NCBI GenBank assembly: GCA_963514095.1
Contig: OY741266.1
Span: 10,932,797 to 10,996,796 of the forward strand
Length of the DNA: 64,000 nucleotides
From: Eutrigla gurnardus
Lineage: Eukaryota > Chordata > Actinopteri > Perciformes > Triglidae
Direction of reading: 5' to 3'
Numbering within the stretch: the stretch's first letter is position 1; each line of letters opens with the position of its first letter. Both the position numbers and the translations under genes were made by a program. The notes beneath the pieces were generated by a model. It was given only the letters and a program-made list of their open reading frames with translations, made no database searches and was not told where the DNA came from. Below are positions 55,089 through 64,000 of this stretch, in pieces.

Positions 55089-58000
55089 TCAATGTGCGGT
55101 GAGTTGGTCCAGGTTGTCGTTGCTGCGGCTGGAGAGGTGGGCCTCCAGAATTTCCCCAAACAGACCCCTCTTCAGGAGGCTGTAGGCCATGGGCAGAAGT
55201 TGCCTGATAACCTTGTGGAAATACTGTGGATCGTCAGGAAACGAAAGATTAATAATGCATTTCTTCACAATCTCACTAGTTGCAAAATTCAGGACTTCAC
55301 ATGGCTTAAAGGTTGAGTAGGTGATTCTATTCAGAAACACTTCCTGTTATATTACTTGAAATCCTCGTAACATACCGCAATGAAGAAATGAAATGCTCTG
55401 AAAATAAACAAATTTCACAATGTCATCTGTGGCCGTAGCAGGACTTTGAAAAACCCGTCCAATCAAAAAAGTTGGGCTGGAGAAAATAATTGGACGGCCT
55501 CCCTGTCTGTCAATGCTTACTTCCTGATTGCGCCATGCACAGTGGCGTGGGGAAAATTTCCGAGGAAGCCAAGTGAGACACAACCTCTAAGCTGTGTACG
55601 TTTTACAGGGTGGGAGCAGAAAAACGGACGTTGCAGTTTATATGTTGCTATTTCCCATGGTCGGATGAACTATTAGACTCGCCCAGCATCATTTTACCAG
55701 GACTTGCACACGCTGAGCAGCGTCTCTCTCTCTCTCTCTCTTATTATTATATGATTATTCAGGGAGCAGGAATCCTTGTCAAAAAGGAGACAGGGCCAGC
55801 AGAATAGCCGCTGTAGCTTGGCGCTACCAGCTAGCCACTCAGTGCGGACGTAATTCTCCTAATTAAAAAGGTCCGAAAACCTTTCTTCTACGTACGGACT
55901 CCGTACTACGGAGCTCTAGTTTTGGTGTTGGCCGGCCGTCAGATTTAATCCGGAGTTGCTGTTGTAGAGGCAGTTTAGTAAAATTATTTTTTACTAAATA
56001 CTCCAAATCTCCACCCTCCATAATTGCGCTTAAAAAAATAGCTATCTTATCAAGAGATGAACACAAAGCAACGAATCTTCCGTTATTTCATTCATGGACG
56101 TTGACGTCGATAACATACTGTGATTTGATTGGCCTGATGCCAACTGGTTCACGGCTTCCCTTTACACTGTCCTGACCAATCACAGGGGAGCAGTGTTGTG
56201 ACAATAGCCTCACCTGATTGGTCAATCATTCTTTTCCACCAAGGGAGGCCAGCGCAGCTTGGCCTCCTCACAGACAACAGGGTGCAGTAACATGTTTTCA
56301 ACGCTCATTCACCCCGTAACATTTAGAGGGGCGCTGTTTTACACATCATGAAACGCTCAATAATTAATGAAGAGAGACGAGGAGGAGACGACAGATACAT
56401 CACAGAGGGATTACGGAAACTGTTAAAAAAGTGATTTTATTAAATGATAGTTATATTACAAAAAAACTGAGGAAGCCTGGCTTCCCTTGGCCTCTGCAAA
56501 AAAAAAGCCACTGGCCATGCAGATCTTGAGCATTGAATAAATATGGATGTAATCATTTTCAAAATTCACAACGTGATTTTGTCTTCCTACTCTCTGGCAC
56601 GCAGCTGTATTAAAAGGACCATCTTTCAACGCCTTTGAACAGAGGTCTGAACGCCTTTTGTCTTTTGGTTTCGGCGACGCGTTCAAAGTCAAGTGAGTGT
56701 CGAAGGGCATTTGTGCATCACGTTGGTGGAGACTTACATGGGATCCGTAACAGAAGAGGTCCAATCCCAGTTCATATCCCATGCCATAGTCACACTCATC
56801 GTTGGCAAACTGAACAAATGTGACCATCTCTTGGAGAGGTCCGAAGGCTTTGACTCGCTCCTCATCATTCCTGGCTTCAGCAATCGCCTTGAGGATCTTC
56901 TTGAGACCAGCTGGATACAGAATAGAATAATGAACACCAAGGAACCACTGATCCAGTTATATACCATGAATTAAACCCATTAAAGCCCTGATTATGCTTC
57001 CGCGTAGTGATAACGCAACGGCAACGCAACGGCCACGCAGTTGCTTGCAGATGGTTCTGCGTTGGGTTTACGTGTCGAAATGCAATTCAATGCCACACCG
57101 GTAAAGGGCGCTATGGTTTTTGTAAAGACTGACCGACCGACCGAGACCCTTGGCGTATATCGTCGTAGCCTCGTTATAGCGTATATGTTTACTTTCCGGC
57201 TTTAAACGTCCACAATTTTTCAGAACTTGGTGTTTTATTTCTTTGTGCAAAAGCGAGAAGGTGCAAACAATAAAACGAGGTGAAAACAATAAAAGTAGCC
57301 TTTTAAAAGTTTAAATGGCGGTGTTTATGAGTGGAAACCGGATAGCGGTCTCCAGCGGATGTAGTTAGCGGACCAATCACAGCCGATGCCGCGGCGTTTG
57401 TGTTGCGTTGGTGTTGCGTCGCCTCGACGCGCGTCTAGGATTTTTGGGAGGCACACGTCAGGCCCTTGCGTTGACGTAAGGGGGGTCCGCAAGGACGTAA
57501 GGGGTCCGCAAGCCCCCTTGCGTTGTGTCGACGCGGAAGCATAATTCAGCCTTAAGTCTTGTCAAGGTTTATTTCTATATACACAAAATATAAGCTCACC
57601 ATCTGTTTCTGGGAGTTCTCTGTATCCTACATCATTCTTGTCTACAGGTACAACGATGCCGGCACCGTGAAACGTCTTGGTGACCACCTACGGCGTGACA
57701 AGAGATTAGCTGCCGATTTCAACTTGGAGCACAACACTTAAAAACATATTTTTTTCTTTAATAATATATGACCACAACCACTTTAAAATGATTTACCCAT
57801 GGTATTATGAAATTACAGTATTAAGTGATGAAGTGGGGCTGGGAATATGTCTGTTTATCTACTGCGACTGTACCAAGGAGTCTCCTTGAAACTAATGTGG
57901 ACTATTCCAAATGTGAGAGGTATGACGTGACGTAACCCTGACGTAAATTAGGGATGCACGATATTGATTTTTTGAAGCCGATACCGATATCGATAACTTT

Positions 58001-61000
58001 CTGCTCCTCGGGACCGATACCGATACCGATAATATTGTTATTCGTTTTTGAATGTATATTCAGATCAAATTCAGGTCAAAAACACTAATGACTAAGCTTA
58101 GGTAGATTTAGCATAGCTTTGCCTTTTACCAAACACCTAACCAGATGTATCACAGTGACATGATAATTATTACTATGAACAAAAGAAAGCCAAGAACAGT
58201 TTTGACTCTTCAATAAAATGACAATATTTATTTTTTTCAAATAAATATGTAAGTGAGTCAGTCAGTCAATGACAACTTTCCCTGAGCAGCATGGGATATG
58301 CACACACAAGTGCTGCTACATTAAACTGTTGGTCCTGATCCACACAGAAATGTAAACTACGGTAATAGGCAGAAATATCAGCAAAGCAACAGCCACTACT
58401 GCGGATGTGATCCCCTCCATTCAAGCGCTGACGCGACTGCTAAAACAAACGTTACCAACAGACCACGGAGTGAAAACATCAAAGGAAACCCCGTTAAAAG
58501 CAGTGGAAACGCGTTTTGGTGACATCGAGGAAAAGCCACTGTATTATCTCTCAACTATATTGGACCCGAGGTACAAGGACCGCTACTTCACCCGTGCATC
58601 AAAACGCTAAACTACGGGCTCGCTGCTTCTTTAGCGGCGCCGGCGTCTTCATACGCTTTTAACACACCGTCGTAGCGATGGTGATGTGCGAGGTGACTTT
58701 TAAGGTTGGATGTATTAAAGCTCGATGCCTTTTTCCCTCCTCTTGGAACTTCTGCATTGCATTTGTTACAAATGGCAAACGATTCAGTTTCCTCAGAAAC
58801 TTTGAAGTAGTCCCACAGTACAGACGCCATGCGTGTTTGTTTACTAGTCTTCCTCCTCCACTCGCTCGCAGCCTCTACGTCACAGCCAGGCATGAGAAGG
58901 GAGCGCTCGATTTGTGGATTAACTCCCTCCTCCGAAACCTGTGATACCACAGTAACCACATCACATGCTAAACGGGAGGCGCCTAGAAAAAAACTAACGT
59001 CCCTCATCCCAATCCACCCGCTGTTTTAACACAAAAATCCTATTTTCGGATTATCGGAGGTATTAATAATTGTATCGGATTTATCGGGTTGACGTCATAA
59101 TTCCTATTATCGGGCCGATAATTATCGGTCCGATAATTATCGTGCATCCCTAACGTAAATCATGTGATGAATATAATTTTGCATAGTATTGAGTTGATAT
59201 ACTGCAGTGGGTGTTAGGAGTGTCATGACAAAACCTGTTGCTTACCTTCTTGTCCCTCTGCTTCATGCCTTTGGTCTTCTGCTCGAGAGACAAGCCCAGA
59301 GTCTCTGCTCTGTCTCTCAGCTGTGTCTCCAAGCTGTCCAACGCTGCTTCTCCAGCTTTCTTGCTGCCCCTCTCTTTCCTCCTCCTCAACAGATACAGGC
59401 TGATGGAGGAGGGAGCCAAGGGATCAACCATTACATACAAGGAAGTAGAAAGAGAGACAGCATTCAATTCACGATTTGCTACTGATGAGAAATGAAAAGT
59501 GCAGCATCAGACTACTCAACTTGATGTAATTTGATCATGTATAAGAAAATATTAAAATACAAAATGCCAGATGGATAAAATGCCCTGTGCATTTCGAATG
59601 ACTTCTACAAATCATACTCTAAAAAGGGTGTACATTCTGAAATGTAAACTTTCTTTCTTAAAACAGGCAGCTGAACCTGATCACATGGAGTGAAAATGTG
59701 TCTGTATGGTGAATATGTGGTTAGTACTCACAGGACAGCAGCAAACACGTTGTCTCCCATCTGTGTGATGGTGCAACCTTTCTTGGCTTCGTTTGCCCCA
59801 ACAAACGAAGGGAGGGAGTCTGGAGTGTCTCTGGTTAAATTGGGCACAATTCAATTCAGTAAATCAGAGTTAATCGTGCTCATGTAGATATAGTTTCTGC
59901 TGGCAAGCTAGCTTCTCCATCAACACTCAAAATATCATCATCTAGACAATAAATGTGGCAGCAACCTTGTTGTTTGTACATAGACAGTCTCTGATTTATA
60001 CACATACATTTATAGACGTAGTTTGGTCTCTGTACTAATATTAGCTACTCGTTAGCTTTTCTTCCTCCATTTCTGATTCAGCAACATCTGAGGCTTTCCT
60101 GAAACAGCTCCACACAAATTTCTCAAGTTGAAATATGTCATCTTGCGCTAATGATGCAAATTTAGCATATTCGCCTCATTCATGTCATGCAATTTGCTTC
60201 GCCATTGGTGTGAGCACACCATAAGTCAATGGGTCTGTAGTGGAAGCTACAGTGTTGTCATAAAAGCAAAAGTACACTGCAGTTGTGTGTACCTGTAGTA
60301 GCCGATGTGATGCTGACTGTCTTCGCTCCCCAGAAGGATGGTCTGAAACTCTGGCGGGTCGTATAAATACCGCCAGTGGAGGTGGAAGTTGGGCTGAGGA
60401 TTCTTTGAGTTTTTGTGGGCTCCTGCCAGGATGTCAAAGGGACCGACCAGCTGCAAACCCAGTGTGTCTTTCAGTGCACCTAAAATGTATATTAAGACGA
60501 AAATGCAAATTAGGCTATGATAATGAATGTGTATACAAACAAGATTTTCTATTCTACATTTGTTCCAGAACATTGATCATATCGGTTTTGACCAATTTTG
60601 ACCGAACCGTACAAACAGCAGCAGACCATGAAACTGCTTCTCAATACAAAACAGGCGAATATAAAGGCAACATCTAACAAAGACACTCGTCTAGCAGGTT
60701 TCCTCAAATTCTCTGGGGTTATTGCATATTTTTCACGGGTAGTCTCAAAGAAGCTTTTGTGCATTTAGACATAATAAATGATTCAATGCTCGGACGCACC
60801 ATCTTAGGGCTGGGCAATATACACCATATTGCCAAAAGCATTCTCTTGACTTGCATATGAACTTAAGTGACATCCCATTCTTTATCCATCAGGTTTAATA
60901 TGATGTCGATCCAACCTTTGCTGCTATAACAGCTTCAACTCTTCTCGGAAGGCTTTCCGAAAAGTTTAAGTGTGTGTTTATGGGAATTTTTGACCGTTCT

Positions 61001-61678
61001 TCCAGAAGCGTATTTCTGAGGTCACACTGATGTTGGACTTCACTGAGCTCCTGAGAGCGACCCATTCTTTCACACGTTTGTAGAAACAGTCTGCATGCCT
61101 AGGTGCTTGCTTTTATACACCTGTGGCCATGGAAGTGACTGGAACACCTGATTTCAATTATTTGGATGGGTGAGTGAATACTTCTGGCAATATAGTGTAT
61201 CTCGATGTTCTATCCATATCATGATATCAGACTAGATATCATCTTAGATTTTGGATATTGTAATACTCAATAAGTGCTGTCTTTTGCTGCTTTTAACGGC
61301 AGCATTGCAGTCAAGTGATGCATTTTCTGAACTTAAAACTTGTATTTGCCTTTGCTCACTCAGTCATCATACCCAAATTACTGCTGATTATTTACCAAAA
61401 TAGGTGTAAATATTTTGTGAAAGCAACCTTGTCCTATCAGTGTGTGTTGTGTAACAGGATACATCACTAGTATAAAGAGCATACCACGGGGGTTGACAGA
61501 ACAAATCTCTTTGCAGAAGTCCCAGAAGTGGTACAGATCTTCTGGCATTTGAAGCTTGTACAGTTTCACCATCTCATCTCGAAGCTCTGGATGCACCTCT
61601 GATAACGGCATGGCTTTGGCTTCTTCCGGACGGGCTTTCTTCAGCTCCCCATTGCCTGTACCCGCCCCCTGAAGACAT
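55089..61678 (-). CDS. hpf1: histone PARylation factor 1, exons covering all but the N-terminus
   Basis: Seven minus-strand exons join in phase: 61678-61495, 60479-60293, 59830-59732, 59399-59246, 57687-57600, 56910-56738 and 55223-55089 (stop). Conserved blocks in order: LPEDLYHFW-like PEDLYHFWDFC, LGLQLVGPFDILAG, LHWRYLYDPPEFQT, CTITQMGDNVFAAV, MKQRDKK, KTFHGAGIVVPVDKNDVGYR, FANDECDYGMGYELG and YFHKVIRQLLPMAYSLLKR. HPF1 binds PARP1/2 in the nucleus and completes their active site for serine ADP-ribosylation. The Asp-Glu of NDECDYG, the catalytic pair in human HPF1 as I recall it, is kept. The first exon(s), about 30 residues, were not found. Introns carry at least four transposons but no lesion in coding sequence was seen. 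Confidence 0.93.
55540..56513 (+). mobile_element. hAT MITE in the last hpf1 intron
   Basis: It starts CAGTGGCG and ends GCCACTG. GCCATGCA stands on both sides (55532-55539 and 56514-56521), a perfect 8-bp target duplication. There is no transposase. The distal part is shared with 37668-38143. Confidence 0.9.
56984..57551. mobile_element. TTAA-flanked, GC-rich MITE in hpf1 intron
   Basis: Inverted ends share GATTATGCTTCCGCG / GAATTATGCTTCCGCG. TTAA flanks both sides (56980-56983 and 57552-57555). The interior is unusually GC/CpG-rich (AACGCAACGGCAACGC, GTCGACGCG). It lies 49 bp from the donor of the adjacent exon (57600). Confidence 0.7.
58407..58610 (+). pseudogene. hAT transposase fragment
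   Basis: The frame reads IQALTRLLKQTL, AVETRFGDIEEKPLYYLST and LDPRYKDRYF, the central region of ZBED4-like hAT transposases. The catalytic and dimerisation parts are absent. Confidence 0.75.
58612..59007 (-). pseudogene. BED zinc-finger fragment of a hAT transposase
   Basis: On the minus strand the frame has SVLWDYFKV, CNKCNAEVPRGG and LKSHLAHHH, a BED-type C-x2-C ... H-x3-5-H finger from a hAT transposase N-terminus. It points away from the fragment at 58407, so the two halves of one protein lie tail to tail. Confidence 0.8.
60805..61330. mobile_element. hAT MITE relative, split by a Tc1 MITE
   Basis: The first 17 bp (TAGGGCTGGGCAATATA) equal the end of the MITE at 22837. After the Tc1 insertion, GATATC-rich sequence and AAGTGCTGTCTTTTGCTG resemble 22930-22950. 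The right end is not preserved. Confidence 0.6.
60822..61197. mobile_element. 376-bp Tc1/mariner MITE
   Basis: TIRs CACCATATTGCCAAAAG and CTTCTGGCAATATAGTG are flanked by TA (60820-60821 and 61198-61199). No coding capacity. It lies in the hpf1 intron between exons 61678-61495 and 60479-60293. Confidence 0.85.
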
Positions 61679-64000
61679 TTATTGCAGGAAAAGAATGTTA
61701 TACACAAAGTTGCCAGTTTATTTGGTACAAAAAGCTACAAAGAATGTATTTTAATACAACACTGCAATAAACTGAATTTATTGGGTTGCAGGTCTTTCCA
61801 AGGGTAGACTAAATATTAGAAACATGTTTTGCTATGATGATAATGGAAATTTAGCCAACAGAATCAAACAAGGATAAAGGATGAAAATGTCATTGGGCCC
61901 AGAGGATTCAGGTGCCTGTGTGTTATTTTAACTCTAAACACCTCCCAGATGTACCAGTCAAACAATAAGAGATTAATATTGCAAGTCATGGTGCCGGCAT
62001 CCAGACTTGTCCATTTCATTAGCAGATTGCATTATTATCAGTCGTAAAAGCAGTATGATTTAGTGTTATTGCAGGCATATAAATGTAATTTGTGGTTCTG
62101 TTACTGGGAATCCCCACTGGAAACGAGTTGTGAGCGCTCTGTTGTCCAATCACAGACTCCGTCTTCTGTAAACGTCTCACTGACCTTCAGCAGGCTGACT
62201 GACTGCAGACGTTTACTGAACCAAAAGACTTTTCATGTCGGCTCCATGGGAAGAAAACAACAGAGTGTTTGTCAGCCTGTGTATTGATTAACTGATTTTA
62301 TTTCTGTCCACCGGAGTGAGTGAAAGGGATCTGCCTGTAGTGAACAGGCAAGCGTAGAGATGGCCCTTTTAATACAGCTGCGTGCCAGAGTAGAAAGACG
62401 AAATCCACGTTATTTTGAAAATGATTACATCTATCTTTTTTCAATAAACATGGGCTTTACGACTGAGATAAATAGGTAGTACTGCTAGTACACGGTCCAT
62501 GTGTGTTTGAGAGACAGTGACAGAAGCGAATAGAAGGTGGACTACTGCAGGCAAGGTTCCTGTAAGTTATTCATAAAAAATATTTTGAATATTTATGGTT
62601 TGAATGAAGCTCCAGAGCTTTAAACCATTCGGTACAGCTCTAGTTATTAGTTATACGTAGGTTTGCAAAATTCCTGGAATTTTCAAAGTTGGAAACTTAC
62701 CATGGGAATTAACTGGTGTTTATGGGAATTAACGTGAATAAACCTGGAATTTACAAAATTGAAGGTTGGCCCTTAACAGGGATTTTGAATATAGTTGAGT
62801 AAAATATATTTTAGCATAATCTTGACAAAAACAACAAGATTTCATGGAAGAACACCTGCGGATCGCATGTACATAGCACACTGCTTACTGCAGGGGTATT
62901 GAGGCCACGCCCCCTAGATGCACTGTACATTCCTCCATCACATGCACAGATGATTTCTAGAACCCTGGACTACTGAGGCCACCTTTTTGAGCCCATGGAC
63001 TATATAAAGTGAAGTATGTTTTGATGATATTATGGGGTAAATATATTTGATGTATGTTATTAATGTTTAACTTGCAAATATCACATACAAATGTATTCAT
63101 ACAGTAGATAGTTAGCTGATAAATTAGATGCTAAATAAGCTATAGCTAACACCATTTAATTGACCATTTAAGAGGCTATCTTATCATGATGCTAGTTGCT
63201 TTAAATGTGATGCAGCTTTTTCTGCCTCCTTTAAGACGTTTTTCTGTGCATCAATTGTAAAATATTTGAAGACAAGCGGTTATCTTATTCTACAGGAAAA
63301 TGTTGTAGAGGCATTTCACACATGCCAATGTTCAAGGAAAGACTCTGTATAGGGGTAAATATTTTGAACAGGCATATACGTGCCACAAATGCAGCATATT
63401 GCAAAGTGCAAATATAATAAACAAATATTCCAAAATCCCCCAGCTTAACTGTAGCTTACTTAAATGTATAGGATATGTCCCGAACCTTTGCAAGCCCAGT
63501 TAAAAGTAATTTACATCCAGAGTTTTGGAGTGGATGCACATGTGCTAGTGCTGATTTTATGTGGGGCAGACTGCTGTAAAACTGACTGTAACACCATCAG
63601 CAGAGCACTACTGTATATTAGGAAATGTAGGGCTAGGTATGCGACAATGTAGTGATAAGTGATAAGAAACACTCGCGATAGGTTGTGGTGAATTTTCATC
63701 ATCGGGATCGTCGAAAATATCGTCATGGGTGATTTCAAAAGGTTTCTATCTATTTATCCTTCATGCAGGCAGACCTTGTGATTTATAACCATCCTTTTAA
63801 GAAGATTTGATTGTTTTCACTAAAAAGGATGTTTACTGGAAAAGAAGGGTGTTCTGTGTCGCGATAATAATATATATTTTTTGTTAACAAAATGTAAAAG
63901 TTATTCCAGTATGTTTTAGTGACATTTTAAGAGTTTTGAGCACATTTTAATGAATAGTGGGATAATGTCATGAATTGCAATAATTTTGGCTAGCTCACCC
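61679..64000. other. upstream of the first hpf1 exon seen; interspersed repeats only
   Basis: The stretch 62345-62445 is an inverted relative of 56540-56640. The stretch 62655-62770 (TTGCAAAATTCCTGGAATTTT, AAACTTACCATGGGAATTAA) is a common fish repeat. An hpf1 first exon should lie here or further right, but I could not identify one. No other gene was seen. Confidence 0.45.

Larger units (their letters stand above)
57949..59152. mobile_element. hAT element with BED finger, in hpf1 intron
   Basis: Ends TAGGGATGCACGATA and ATCGTGCATCCCTA are inverted. ACGTAAAT is duplicated on both sides (57941-57948 and 59153-59160). Subterminal CCGATA repeats are dense at both ends, as in hAT-Ac elements. 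It is too short for a full transposase. Confidence 0.92.

Noticed and set aside
37668..56513. One 18.8-kb transposon bounded by the inverted hAT-like repeats
   Set aside because: The right copy is a complete MITE with its own perfect 8-bp duplication (GCCATGCA), and the last hpf1 exon lies between the copies, so they are separate insertions.

Overview
The window looks like a ray-finned (teleost) fish chromosome. Two host genes are recognisable: an hpf1 orthologue (histone PARylation factor 1, minus strand, seven exons between 55.1 and 61.7 kb) and the first three exons of a cep41-like gene (38.3-38.9 kb). Almost everything else is transposable element in a deep nest. The families are ones common in teleosts: L2, Rex3/RTE, L1, BEL/Pao, Ty3/Gypsy including a Gmr1-like type, Merlin, hAT, Tc1/mariner and TTAA-flanked elements, plus a tRNA-derived SINE.

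Left to right: a Gmr1-like Gypsy element runs off the left edge (1-3232, minus) and abuts an L2 LINE (3233-6151). The L2 adjoins the 3' LTR of a second Gypsy element, called Gypsy-B here (6152-8174, minus). A BEL/Pao element (8175 onwards, plus) sits inside Gypsy-B and carries a solo LTR and an L1. From 16295 to 29827 lies a 13.5-kb DNA transposon with about 720-bp near-identical terminal inverted repeats. It holds two convergent spliced genes, an integrase-like DDE transposase (411 codons, fully open) and a HECT ubiquitin ligase (17 exons, open except for one extra base). Both genes can start from the same first exon, because that exon lies inside the TIR. This is the most interesting system in the window.

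This transposon sits inside a CCDC106-like gene, which in turn lies in a Merlin transposon. The pieces of BEL, Gypsy-B, Merlin and the CCDC106-like gene are collinear only if about 17 kb (roughly 15.9-33.1 kb) is inverted. A 5-bp (AGCTG) and an 8-bp (GAGGTATA/GAGGAATA) target-site duplication support this. The inferred order is Gypsy-B, with BEL and Merlin inserted in it, then the giant element inside Merlin, then the inversion.

Right of 36.2 kb the nesting thins: an L1 scrap, a hAT MITE, the cep41-like exons, a full-length-looking but broken Rex3, a decayed SGNH-like gene, and a Tc1 element holding a nearly intact 6-kb L1. After a TTAA-flanked element comes hpf1, whose introns hold a hAT MITE, a TTAA MITE, a BED-finger hAT and a small Tc1 MITE.

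Boundaries, splice sites and target duplications were read by eye. Family names rest on motif recognition, without any database search.
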